64,000 nucleotides of DNA from Takakia lepidozioides. Its lineage: Eukaryota > Streptophyta > Takakiopsida > Takakiales > Takakiaceae. Shown piece by piece: positions 43,983-53,591 of this stretch. The stretch's first letter is position 1. Every line of letters starts with the position of its first letter. The stretch lies in contig CM060732.1 in assembly GCA_030704615.1 (NCBI GenBank), positions 59,129,053 through 59,193,052 of the forward strand, written 5' to 3'. The translations under genes and the position numbers were made by a program. The notes under the pieces were generated by a model. It was not told where the DNA came from. It ran no database searches and worked only from the letters and a program-made list of their open reading frames with translations.

Positions 43983-44748
43983 ATACCCTCCCTGACCAGA
44001 TTGATAGGACCTGATTGATCAATTCCCTTTCCTTGTTTCTTGGCAACCAAAGTCTGTGCAGCAAAAGTCACCCTTTTTTCCTCCCCATTTGGCATTGTAC
44101 CTGGTTTCAGTCCTCCTTTCAATACAGCCTTGGTCAACCTTCCACCTGTGGAAGAGCTATCTATTCCAGGAACGAACTCAAATGAAAAGTCACCAAGCAA
44201 ATCTATTCCTATGTGGTGCTCTGAGTACAGCCACCAATATGGGTCCAGATATGTTTCTAAAGAAAAATGACTTCCCAACAGTGTTTTTTTTAAATGCCAA
44301 AGACCCCACACACATGCATAGTATTCTTCTCTTTTGCAGATCATTTCCCCTCTTTCACTGCTATACCCCACTTGCCTATGAGCATCTTCTCTCAACTCCT
44401 TCTTACCCTCCTTAAATTGAAATAGATAAGCCTTGATGGCACCCCTATCCCACTCTAGTTTAAGAAGATAGGCTCCATCCCTCTTCCTTCCTTCCCTTTT
44501 CTGTCTGTATAAAGAAGTAGAGTATACCTCGATTTCCTCGGTTTCCTCTGCTGGTCCCACTGGATACCTGCTTAGCACATCTACGTTAGCATGCCTAGCA
44601 CCTGCCCTATGAACAATTTTAAACTCAAAATCTTGTAACATCATGATCCATCTACCCCTGCGTCCATATGCGTCACTTACCGTTGCCAACCACTCCAGTG
44701 GTTTGTGATCAGTCCTGATTACAAAAGGGGTTCCATACAGGTACTGCC
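43952..44748 (-). pseudogene. Element C RNase H, C-terminal part, cut by element B
   Basis: The frame continues from the insertion point at 44748 with TPFVIRTDHKPLEWL and DFEFKIVHRAGARHANVDVL, which are the last catalytic part and the end of a Ty3 RNase H. Its N-terminal half is at 54557-54650 on the other side of element B. The CTGCC at 44744-44748 is the target duplication. The frame then runs through a linker to a stop at 43952. Confidence 0.88.
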
Positions 44749-45821
44749 TGTCGCGCGGCTTTTACTCACCCATCCCTTCGCTATCCGAGGCGGAAACTCC
44801 AAGATAGAAGAGTTGGAAATCTCTAAGTACTCAGCCCGCGCAGAACAATCAGTCATGACCTACAGCTAGTGTATCATGGGGGTGTTTCCTATTTGTTTCC
44901 CTTTTCGCATTCATCTTGGCTACCTTACCATTGATAATTACGTATTAGTTTCCTTCACTCCTCCATTCAATCCACAGCTTCACTCAGATCTCTCTACACA
45001 GTGTGATTGTATCGTATAAATATCAGATTATGATTTATCAGGTATCAGGCCGAAGCCATTGTATCTCTATTCTCCTCTACAATATCCCTACGGCTTTGCA
45101 TCTAACAAGCATCTACTAATCCTCCTTCATCGTGCTCTCCGATCTCCGCTTCCGCCTGACTCCCAAGTCCTCCCCCGAATAATGATCTCATCATAATCCC
45201 CGTTCTTCCCTTTATCCTCCTATCCGCGGTTCTAACCGTTTCCCTCTCTAACCGTCGTATGTGAACTAACATGTTCCCTTCTCTGGTGTTGTTCCCCACA
45301 GTCGTTCCCTGTCCTACTCTTCGTTCCCTATTATCGTGACAGCTGTGTCAAGCGGTGACTGGCTGTGTTTGGCTGTGTCGGGCTGTGACTGGCTGTGTGG
45401 CTATGCCGGGCTGTGACTGGCTGTGTGGGCTGTGTCTGCTGTGACGACTGTGACGGGCTGTGTGGGCTGTGTGGGCTGTGTCGGCTGTGTGGGCTGTGTG
45501 GGCTGTGTCGGCTGTGTCGGGCTGTGTGGGCTGTGTGGGCTGTGACGGGCTGTGTGGGCTGTGACGGCTGTGTGGGCTGTGTGGGCTGTGTCGGCTGTGT
45601 GGGCTGTGTCGGCTGTGTGGGCTGTGACGGCTGTGTGGGCTGTGTCGGCTGTGTGGGCTGTGACGGCTGTGACGGCTGTGTGGGCTGTGTGGGTTGTGTA
45701 ACCCCCTTCTACAGTGCTCTGCTGTCACCCCTAAGGTTCCTGTTTGTCTCAGTCTGTGCAAAAATTAAGGGTACCCTACAGATCCCGTATAAGTGTCTAA
45801 GTCCCCTACAGTCCTCTAACA
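44749..45821 (-). repeat. Element B 3' LTR
   Basis: This is the left LTR on plus, 1,073 bp, with a CACAGCC-type array at about 45340-45702. On minus it starts TGTTAGAG and ends CGCGACA. The array has the same unit order as in the other LTR, as expected for a recent insertion. Confidence 0.95.
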
Positions 45822-45838
45822 TTACCCCTTCCCCCCTC
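45822..45838 (-). promoter_or_regulatory. Polypurine tract of element B
   Basis: On minus, GAGGGGGGAAGGGGTAA abuts the 3' LTR, like the tract of element A. Confidence 0.8.
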
Positions 45839-45893
45839 AAAAAGCCGTGTCCTCACGGTTTATTGTTTTCGAGTAGCAAACCTTTGTGAGTGA

Positions 45894-48800
45894 TCACTTT
45901 GTTGACGTTGAGAGTTTCGTGGTGGGCTGTGGCCGCTGTGACTGGATTTTAACTTTTATCTTCTTTAGTGGACTTTCCCTGTTGGATAGTCCACTAGGAT
46001 CACACATGCGACATGAATTCGGCTTTTCTGTACTTGCCGTTCGTTCTGTTTCCCTTTTTCCGTAATCATTAATGGGTCCGCCTTTCATCCCTTTTGACGG
46101 CCGTTCTTGTCCTCTTTCTTTTTGACACCTGTCCTTGCACTTCATTCTCTGCTGTGTGTCGCACCCTGACCTCCACGTGTCTATTTTTAAATTAATTTCC
46201 GTTTCTTCTTCCTTCAGCCATTTTACTGAAGTTTTTATGTGTCCACTTGTCACTGATTCTATGGATCGTGTAACTTTAGTAGGCTGTCTTGAGCTGTGAT
46301 AGGCTGTGTTGCACTGTGGTAAGCTGTGATAGGCTGTGACACGCTGCGGTAGGTTGTGATAGGCTGTGTCACGCCTTGCTGGGTTGTGGTTGGCTGTGTC
46401 ACGCCTTGCTGGGCTGTGATAGGCTGTGTCACGTCGTGACGGGCTGTGGTAAGCTGTGTTGCGCCTTGCTGGGCTGTGGTTGGCTGTGTCACATCGTGAT
46501 GGGCTGTGATAGGCTGTGTCACGCCGTGATGGGCTGTGATAGGCTGTGGTGCGCCTTGCTGGGCTGTGGTTGGCTGTGTCACGTCGTGATGGGCTGTGAT
46601 AGGCTGTGTCACGCCGTGATGGGCTGTGATAGGCTGTGGTGCGCCTTGCTGGGCTGTGGTTGGCTGTGTCACGTCGTGATGGGCTGTGATAGGCTGTGTC
46701 ACGCCTTGATGGGCTGTGATAGGCTGTGTCACGTTTGTTTTGCCCACCCCGGTCATATATACTGGGCCTAGCGACAAGTGTTCCATACTCCGTTCGTAAC
46801 ACTGGTGCAGCCCGTGACTGCTCTTGCGGTTCAACATGCAAATCATGTTGCAGGGGTTTGTCATGGATACCACTGTACCCCTTCAACTTATTTGCATTGA
46901 CTCTTCCCAGCATTTCTTTGTTAATGGTTTGTAACATGGCTGTGTTGTTATCATACATCTTTTGTATGACATAAGGTCCTTTCCATGGTGATTTAAGCTT
47001 AGAAGCTTGAATCTTTCCTTTCTTCTGCAACCATAAAACCAAATCCCCCGTCTTAAAAGTCTTTAATTTACCTTTATCAAACTGTTCCTTTCGCTTCATC
47101 TGAATTCTGGTCATATTATCAGCTGCATCAGCACGTACTTCTTCCACATGGTATAATTCATGTTTCCTGACCTTGATGGAGTCTTGCAATTCCATTCTTT
47201 TTCCCCACTCTGTTCTCATGGTAGGTAACAGGAATTCCACTGGAAGTAAGGCTTCCATACCATAAACTAATTGGAATGGTGTATACTTAGTGGTGACTTT
47301 ATATGAAGTCCTGTATGACCACAAAGCTGTCAGCAGCTTTGTATCCCAATCCGTTCTGTTTGCATTGACTATCTTAGCCAAGATAGTACATAGTATTTTG
47401 TTGGTAGCCTCTGCCTGTCCATTACCCTGTGGGTAATATGTTGTACTCTTTCTATGCACAATCATAAACTCTTTAGTCAATAACTCAATGGTCTCATTCA
47501 TGAAGTGACTTCCTTGATCACTGATAAATTCTAAGGGACATCCAAATCGTGTAAGTATGTTCTCGTACAGGAACCTTGCTGTGGACTTGGCTGTGTTGTC
47601 CCTCAAAGCTTTAGCTTCCACCCACTTTGTAGTATAATCAGTGGCTGTAATTATGTACCTGTTTCGTGTATTCTTGGATGGTGGATTAATTGGTCCAACA
47701 AAGTCTAGTCCCCATTTCTGAAATGGTTCCGTAGGCATTGTAGGATGCAAGGCCATTCTTCCAGATCTCTGCAAAGGTCCTAGCCTCTGACATTCATCAC
47801 ACTTCTGACAATACTCATGTACATCTTTGAACAACGTAGGCCACCAGTATCCTGCGAGTAGTATCTTTCTACTGGTAGTCTCTTCTCCAAAATGACCTCC
47901 AGCCACTCCTTTATGAACTTCCTCCAAGACTTTATTTACTTCATGGTGGTACAAGCATCGTTTTAGTACTCCATCAGGTCCTAACTTATACATTCTGCTT
48001 CCTACCATAGTATAAGGTAAAGCTCTGATAGCAATTCTTTTCCTTTGCTCCTTACCATAACTAGGTGGGCACTGACCATGAGCAAGGTAGTATCTGATTG
48101 GCCATTGCCAATCTAACCATTCATCTGCACTTCCTTGCACCTCCATTACAAATAAACTCGCATCAGGTAACTGATCGTCCACTCCTGTGGCGGCCTCTCC
48201 TGTTGTTAGTCGTGACAAATGATCTGCCACAAGATGCAAACGGCCAGGCTTGTAAATAACCTCGAACTCAAACTCATGCAAGATTATTAACCACCTCGCT
48301 ATCCTTCCACTTATCAAAGGTTTGTTCACCAGATATATCAGAGCCTGGTGATCCACATAAAACATAAACTTTCTTCCCAATAGGTAATGCCTGAATTTCT
48401 TCACTGCATAGATCATTGCCAATGCTTCTCTTTCCGTTGTGCTATAGTTCCTCTCAGCACTGTTCATCAACCGGCTAGCATAGTACACAGGTGAATCTAT
48501 ATTCCCTGTAACATTCTGGGCTAACACCGCTCCCAATGCTTCTCCTGATGCATCGCAGTGAACATGAAATACTACATGCCAGTGAGGGTTAATCAGCACA
48601 GGTGTAGTTGTTACTGACAGTGTAAGTTCCTCAAACGCCTGTTGACATTCAGCTGTCCATGCAAACACTGCATCTTTCTTCAGAAGCTTGCTCAATGGTG
48701 CTGCTATTTGTGCATACCTTTTGACAAATCTTCTGTAATAACTGGTTTGCCCAAGGAATCTCCTTAAACTCTTAACATTCACTGGTGGTGGAGAGACTTT

Positions 48801-50657
48801 AATGGACTCTGTCTTCCTGGGATCCACAAGAAGTCCCTTCTTACACACTATGTGTCCCAGAAGCACCCCTGAGTTCACACAGAAAGTACACTTCTCTGGA
48901 TTCAAGCCCAGACCTCTCATCCTGCATCTGGCCAGGCATAACTCCAATTTATGCAAGTGCTCATTCTTAGAGCTGTACACACTGAAATCATCCAAAAACA
49001 CCTGCATGAAATCATCCAGATACTCTTGAAAAGATTCACTTATCACTCTCTGAAAGGTCGCTGGTGCATTACAAAGTCCAAAGGGCATGACTTTGTATGC
49101 ATAAGCCCCCCAGTCTGTGATGAAAGCTGTTTTCCCTTGGTCTTCTTCTGCCACTTGCACTTGATTATAACCACTGAAGCCATCCATGAATGAGTACATC
49201 TCATGGCCTGCCACAGTGTCTAATACTGCTTCTGTGAATGGCAAAGGGAAAGGATCTTTCTTCGTACAAGCATTCAGCTTCTTATAGTTCACACATACTC
49301 TTAGTTTGCCATTCTTCTTGGGAACTATAACAATGGGTGACAACCAAGTTGTATACTCTATTGGGTATATAAACTTAGCCTCAGCCAACTTCTTTATCTC
49401 TTCTCCAACCTTCTGTGCGTAGTTGGGATTCATTCTATACCTCGCCTGCTTGATTGGCACTGACCCTGGTTCCAGTTCAATTTTATGCTGACAGACTTCA
49501 GGTGGTATCCCTTTTAGATCCTCATAGCTCCAAGCAAATACATCTCTGTATTTGATGAACAAGCTTTTAGCTTCTTCGAAGAATTCCGGCTCCAAATCAG
49601 CTCCTACTTTCACCATCCTTGGTTCCTCCGGAGTTCCCACATTTACTTCTCTCACCTGCTCATCAGCTGTGATTGTCCAACCAGTCACCACTTCATCCTG
49701 TAAGCTCACAGTGGCTGGTTCTTCTAGGATTTCTATTTCTCCTTCTCTTTCTTCATAGAAATGTGATGGGTAAATGCTGGTTTCTTCTTCCGTTGGTGTT
49801 GCTGTCACTACACCACAGCAGATACCTCTCAAACAACTTAGGCTTTCCAGCCGCATCTCTGCAACTTGCTCCCACTCTGGGTGTGCAGCAAATATGGTAG
49901 CTTCCTGCTCCTCATCCAGTCCTCCCCTCCAGTCATACTCTCTGACTCCTCGAGGTCTTCTTGTAGCAGGTAATCTACTAGATTTCTTTGTGGTAATTTG
50001 TATCTCGTGCATCCCATTATGCACAGTTAGTAACTGAGAATTCCAGTCATGGAATACCCTGGCCTGTTTCAGCCACGGACGTCCCAATAATAAGGAATAA
50101 GCCTCCATGACTTCATCCATTTTTAATACAGTTACTGTGATCAGAAAGATCATTTTCTGTATCTGTATCTTAACTCCTCTTATTAATCCCAATGGCTGTA
50201 CACTTCTTTGATCTGCCATTGTTACTGTAAATGGGGCTGGTTTCATGTTACTTAGACCAAGCTTCTTCCTTAATTGGTCTGTCATGATATTTACTCCAGA
50301 ACCACCATCTATCAGTACATCAGTTAGTTCTGTGCTTCCAATTCTCAATTGGATTACTGGCATAGAATCATCAAAGTCCATGACTGGTTCTCGCCCTTCC
50401 GGCTTCACATTATAACTGGTCACCTTGCTGTTCAGGTCTGTGTTTCCTGTTTCTTGGGCAATTCGATTGATTGCCTGATACAGCCTGTGCCTACAATAAG
50501 GTGCCACAGCTAATAGCTGTCCAATGGTAATTTCTGCTTTGGTCTGACATATTACTTCAGCCAAAGTCTCTTCATTACTTTGCATGTCTGCATCTTCTTT
50601 TCTCCTTTCTTCCTCACTCTCCTCTTTTTCTCCATCCGAATCAGAGGAATCTGCCAC
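45894..50657 (-). CDS. Element B pol polyprotein
   Basis: An open frame of 1,587 residues makes the replication enzymes. An aspartic protease at about residue 117 (VLIDGGSGVNIM) uses DGGS, the plant variant of DTG/DSG. RT is at about 430-600 (YPIEYTTWLSPIVIVPKKNG, MPFGLCNAPATFQR, VFLDDFSVYS). RNase H (HCDASGEALGAVLAQN, FYVDHQALIYL) follows, then an HHCC motif (EYCQKCDECQ), the integrase core (GLDFVGPINPP, FISDQGSHF, QGNGQAEATNK) and a C-terminal domain (WKGPYVIQKMYD). The tail has about fifteen 10-residue repeats (RRDTAYHSPS type) and then the beginning of the ORF3 region, fused in frame. Gag overlaps pol by 106 bp in another frame. In A the two are continuous, so either a -1 frameshift or a 1-bp loss explains B. 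Confidence 0.93.
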   Translation of the reverse strand: MADSSDSDGEKEESEEERRKEDADMQSNEETLAEVICQTKAEITIGQLLAVAPYCRHRLYQAINRIAQETGNTDLNSKVTSYNVKPEGREPVMDFDDSMPVIQLRIGSTELTDVLIDGGSGVNIMTDQLRKKLGLSNMKPAPFTVTMADQRSVQPLGLIRGVKIQIQKMIFLITVTVLKMDEVMEAYSLLLGRPWLKQARVFHDWNSQLLTVHNGMHEIQITTKKSSRLPATRRPRGVREYDWRGGLDEEQEATIFAAHPEWEQVAEMRLESLSCLRGICCGVVTATPTEEETSIYPSHFYEEREGEIEILEEPATVSLQDEVVTGWTITADEQVREVNVGTPEEPRMVKVGADLEPEFFEEAKSLFIKYRDVFAWSYEDLKGIPPEVCQHKIELEPGSVPIKQARYRMNPNYAQKVGEEIKKLAEAKFIYPIEYTTWLSPIVIVPKKNGKLRVCVNYKKLNACTKKDPFPLPFTEAVLDTVAGHEMYSFMDGFSGYNQVQVAEEDQGKTAFITDWGAYAYKVMPFGLCNAPATFQRVISESFQEYLDDFMQVFLDDFSVYSSKNEHLHKLELCLARCRMRGLGLNPEKCTFCVNSGVLLGHIVCKKGLLVDPRKTESIKVSPPPVNVKSLRRFLGQTSYYRRFVKRYAQIAAPLSKLLKKDAVFAWTAECQQAFEELTLSVTTTPVLINPHWHVVFHVHCDASGEALGAVLAQNVTGNIDSPVYYASRLMNSAERNYSTTEREALAMIYAVKKFRHYLLGRKFMFYVDHQALIYLVNKPLISGRIARWLIILHEFEFEVIYKPGRLHLVADHLSRLTTGEAATGVDDQLPDASLFVMEVQGSADEWLDWQWPIRYYLAHGQCPPSYGKEQRKRIAIRALPYTMVGSRMYKLGPDGVLKRCLYHHEVNKVLEEVHKGVAGGHFGEETTSRKILLAGYWWPTLFKDVHEYCQKCDECQRLGPLQRSGRMALHPTMPTEPFQKWGLDFVGPINPPSKNTRNRYIITATDYTTKWVEAKALRDNTAKSTARFLYENILTRFGCPLEFISDQGSHFMNETIELLTKEFMIVHRKSTTYYPQGNGQAEATNKILCTILAKIVNANRTDWDTKLLTALWSYRTSYKVTTKYTPFQLVYGMEALLPVEFLLPTMRTEWGKRMELQDSIKVRKHELYHVEEVRADAADNMTRIQMKRKEQFDKGKLKTFKTGDLVLWLQKKGKIQASKLKSPWKGPYVIQKMYDNNTAMLQTINKEMLGRVNANKLKGYSGIHDKPLQHDLHVEPQEQSRAAPVLRTEYGTLVARPSIYDRGGQNKRDTAYHSPSRRDTAYHSPSRRDTANHSPARRTTAYHSPSRRDTAYHSPSRRDTANHSPARRTTAYHSPSRRDTAYHSPSRCDTANHSPARRNTAYHSPSRRDTAYHSPARRDTANHNPARRDTAYHNLPQRVTAYHSLPQCNTAYHSSRQPTKVTRSIESVTSGHIKTSVKWLKEEETEINLKIDTWRSGCDTQQRMKCKDRCQKERGQERPSKGMKGGPINDYGKRETERTASTEKPNSCRMCDPSGLSNRESPLKKIKVKIQSQRPQPTTKLSTSTK
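46285..46738 (-). repeat. Internal CACAGCC array in pol tail of B
   Basis: About fifteen 30-bp units are each built of three 10-bp pieces and encode DTAYHSPSRR- and DTANHSPARR-type repeats. Groups of three units are themselves repeated, which shows recent expansion. Element A has about seven. Confidence 0.92.
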
Positions 50658-52873
50658 AGGAATATCAGTACTTTTTGCATTTCCCTTATAGTATCTGCCA
50701 CTTCCTTGTGCAGTTCCTTCTCATCCTTCCAAGTCTCTTCCTCTTCAGGCATATCATTGCCACTTCCAGTCTCATCTTCTTCCTCTTCTACTGGAGGTAT
50801 TAGTTTAGCTTTACTTCTTGTTACTATCATTGTACTTACTTCTGGTACAACACATGGCCTAACCATGTGAGCTGCCACCACTGGGCCCTCATTCACAGGA
50901 GCTCTCATCTCATTCTGGTGTCTTATCCAGAATGAACAGGCTGCCTTGCGATGTCCTGGCTGATTACAATAGTAACATAGCTCTTCACCATTGGGTCCTC
51001 GCCCTTGGTCTGGTCTTGGATTATTTCTATAATCCTGATTCCCGGGCTGGTAATTCCCCCTCGGATTACCCTGATAGTTGCCTCTGGAATTTCCTTGGTA
51101 ATTCCCTCTTGAATTGCCTCTTCCTTCCATGCCATTGTTATAACCACCAGACCTACCATAGTGGTCCTGATCATTGCTTCTTCTTGGCTGGGGTTGCACC
51201 TGATGCACCCTCACTTGCCTAGGTTCTCTGGCAGCTGTCCTTCTGTTGTAGTAACAATTCTCAGTAGAATGGTTATCCATTTTACAGATAGTACAGTGTT
51301 TCTCCTTCATGTGGCATTCTGTAGTGGTATGGCCTTCATTCTGGCACTTTGCACACCATACACCCTTCCTCCAATGTGTTGCAGCCTCTGTGGCATACTT
51401 CTTCAAGATTTCTTCCAATCTTTTCTCATAGTTATCCCTCTTCAACTTTTCCTTTCTCTTACTCTTTCTTTTTAGTTCTTGCTCTTCTTCTTCATCTGAC
51501 TCATCTTCAGAGTCCTCATCTTCCTTTTTCTCTCTCCTGAGCATTCCCAATTGCTCAATTCTGTTCGCAGTTTCAAATGCCTCCTCCACTGTATTATGGG
51601 GTAACATATCCACTTTCTTCTGCAACTCTGGTCTTAGTCCACTCACAAACCAAGTCTTCTGTAAACCGGGTGCTGGTACTGCAGCCAGCTTTTTCATCAT
51701 CAATTCCATCTTCTCCATATACTCTTCAACAGTTTCATGCTTCTTCTGCTTCAGCTGTTGTAAACTTCCATACACTTCATCCTCAGTTTTACTTGTCCTG
51801 AACCTATTTCGAAATGCTGTATTCAAGCCATTCCAGGTTAGGAAATGATTATCAGGGAATCTTGCATACCATTCACTTGCTTTCTTGATAAGTGAACAAG
51901 GAAACAGTCTCATCTTGGCATCATCGCCATTCTCATTGTTCACTATACACATGTGCTCAAATTGGCTAATGTGTACATCGGGATCCCCTTTTCCTGAATA
52001 TATTGGAAAGGGTGGTTTTGCCCGTGTTGGTTGTAACGCCATCTGTGGCCCTACCTTCTGCCCACTGACAGGTGCTGGCACCCTTGCTGGTGCTGGTCCT
52101 TCTGGACCTGTTGTTTTTGTGGTGGATCTTCCACCAAGTGGTGGCCCTTGAGCACTCCCTGCTTCTGGCCCCACGATATTCACAGTATTCCCAGCTTCAG
52201 TTGCACTACTTCCCACACTCCCTGTCCCCCCAGAGCCAGATCCAGGCAGCCCGCCTGATCCCCCTGAGCCGACACCTTCGTTGGCCTGTGATCCAAGTGC
52301 TCCACTTGATCCAGGTCCAACGGGTTGGGATGTCCTGGTTGTAGTCTCAACCTCAGCTGTTGGGTCTACTTCTTCATATTCTTCCTCTTCCAATTTCTTC
52401 TCTCTGTTTTCATCATTCAAGTTCTGCCCTTGGGTTTCTTCTTCACTCATGTAACTCAACTGTAATGGTGTTGGAGAGTCTGAACTCTCCGTTGGCTCTG
52501 CCACATCCTCATCTCCTTCTTCATCTTCTGCTTCAGAAACTGGAGTTCCTGCTTTTGGTGTTCCATGCCAACTTTTATCAAAGATTTCTGTCAAATCTTT
52601 TATCCAAGGATGTACCTCAGATCTTTCACCTTTTGATTGATCTTCTTCCTGTACCAATTCCCTTAATCTTTCTTGCAAAGAAACAGAAGGAGTGGCATCC
52701 AACTCTAGTTCTTCCGGTATAGGTGATGCACTTTTTGATCTTGATGGTGTGAGAGGTCCAGATGATTCCCCTATGTCTATTCCTCTCTCCCAAAGATATG
52801 GATAATTAGCTTTCAGATAGCTTTCCCTTTTTAATGAATATCTTTGTCGTCTAGCTTCTCTTTCATCACTCAT
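50552..52873 (-). CDS. Element B gag
   Basis: Gag has 773 residues from the ATG at 52873 and forms the particle and binds RNA. The N-terminal third is acidic and low-complexity, with a Gly/Ser run. The retrotransposon gag domain lies at about residues 290-460 (FPIYSGKGDPDVHISQFEHM, SEWYARFPDN, FRNRFRTSKTEDEV, ETVEEYMEKMELM). A Lys/Glu-rich stretch follows, then three CCHC knuckles (CAKCQNEGHTTTEC, CTICKMDNHSTENC, CYYCNQPGHRKAAC). Between the second and third are Gly-Asn-Tyr repeats (RGNYQGN). Its end overlaps pol. The ATG follows ORF0 by 22 bp. Confidence 0.92.
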   Translation of the reverse strand: MSDEREARRQRYSLKRESYLKANYPYLWERGIDIGESSGPLTPSRSKSASPIPEELELDATPSVSLQERLRELVQEEDQSKGERSEVHPWIKDLTEIFDKSWHGTPKAGTPVSEAEDEEGDEDVAEPTESSDSPTPLQLSYMSEEETQGQNLNDENREKKLEEEEYEEVDPTAEVETTTRTSQPVGPGSSGALGSQANEGVGSGGSGGLPGSGSGGTGSVGSSATEAGNTVNIVGPEAGSAQGPPLGGRSTTKTTGPEGPAPARVPAPVSGQKVGPQMALQPTRAKPPFPIYSGKGDPDVHISQFEHMCIVNNENGDDAKMRLFPCSLIKKASEWYARFPDNHFLTWNGLNTAFRNRFRTSKTEDEVYGSLQQLKQKKHETVEEYMEKMELMMKKLAAVPAPGLQKTWFVSGLRPELQKKVDMLPHNTVEEAFETANRIEQLGMLRREKKEDEDSEDESDEEEEQELKRKSKRKEKLKRDNYEKRLEEILKKYATEAATHWRKGVWCAKCQNEGHTTTECHMKEKHCTICKMDNHSTENCYYNRRTAAREPRQVRVHQVQPQPRRSNDQDHYGRSGGYNNGMEGRGNSRGNYQGNSRGNYQGNPRGNYQPGNQDYRNNPRPDQGRGPNGEELCYYCNQPGHRKAACSFWIRHQNEMRAPVNEGPVVAAHMVRPCVVPEVSTMIVTRSKAKLIPPVEEEEDETGSGNDMPEEEETWKDEKELHKEVADTIREMQKVLIFLWQIPLIRMEKKRRVRKKGEKKMQTCKVMKRLWLK

Positions 52874-52895
52874 GTCCCATGTCTTTCATTTCTTT

Positions 52896-53591
52896 TTAAT
52901 GTGGCAATAACCAAAACTCTCTTCTGTAATATCTCTCGTATATGCCTGGATTTCTTTCAAGCTTCAATGCACCCTTGGCTATACTTGAAGTCTCCGTTAC
53001 CATATAACCATATGGCAAACAAGTCTGAAAAGCTGTTCTTGGTGTGAGTTTGATCCACAAAATATCCTTTGGAATCCAATTCTTTACCAGTACAAGCTCT
53101 TCATGCATATGAGTATAAACATTCACCTTTCTTTCTTCCCAGCCTTCAAACTCTACTCGTTTAATGGATAGCAATGCTATCACATAAACCAATGTTGGTA
53201 ACCAACGTGCTCTTCCTCTACAGGCTACCTGATAAATCTTTATCACTCCTTTCTCCAGACCCCATTCTGGATCAGCATCATGCACTCGTTTAAGAATATT
53301 TTCTTTACATCCGTCTGGCAATTCCAAGAACCTTTGAAAGAACTGTTTGGACAATCTTTCTTCCTTCGTTTCACAGGGAATTTGATTCACTTCAAATTCT
53401 TTAATGGTCCAACCACCATGATCCCACCAGATGCCTGTCACATCTGGTTGTTCATGTCCCAGTTCCCCAGTATGGTCGCCAAATGTCGCGCGTCTTTTAC
53501 TCACCCATCCCTTCGCTATCCGAGGCGGAAACTCCAAGATAGAAGAGTTGGAAATCTCTAAGTACTCAGCCCGCGCAGAACAATCAGTCAT
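52896..53591 (-). CDS. Element B ORF0, spans LTR end and primer-binding site
   Basis: An open frame of 231 residues starts at the ATG at 53591 inside the 5' LTR, crosses the LTR end and primer-binding site (coding ATFGDHTGELG) and ends 22 bp before gag. No known domain is recognised. The protein is basic, with a central hydrophobic stretch (WLPTLVYVIALLSI) that might contact a membrane. Element A has the same protein with two lesions. Over the 65-residue core the two proteins are identical although about ten bases differ, so the frame appears to have been under selection. A splice-donor consensus (GTGAGTAA) lies inside it near 53504, so a spliced RNA could join its first 36 or so codons to a downstream ORF. 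Confidence 0.75.
   Translation of the reverse strand: MTDCSARAEYLEISNSSILEFPPRIAKGWVSKRRATFGDHTGELGHEQPDVTGIWWDHGGWTIKEFEVNQIPCETKEERLSKQFFQRFLELPDGCKENILKRVHDADPEWGLEKGVIKIYQVACRGRARWLPTLVYVIALLSIKRVEFEGWEERKVNVYTHMHEELVLVKNWIPKDILWIKLTPRTAFQTCLPYGYMVTETSSIAKGALKLERNPGIYERYYRREFWLLPH
53463..53483 (-). promoter_or_regulatory. Primer-binding site of element B
   Basis: On minus, TTTGGCGACCATACTGGGGA directly follows the 5' LTR. It shares the TGGCGACC core with element A. The tRNA is not identified. Confidence 0.65.

Noticed and set aside
45348-45761. Open frame of 137 residues rich in His, Ser and Pro in the LTR of B (also at 54083-54496, 36116-36385 and 360-554)
   Set aside because: It is the translation of the CACAGCC array. 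Frames stay open because the motif contains no stop, and unit lengths vary between 9 and 10 bp, so no fixed protein repeat is kept.
45395-45889. Cys/Gly/Val-rich open frame on plus across the LTR array
   Set aside because: It is the antisense reading of the same array. It lies outside the coding strand of element B.
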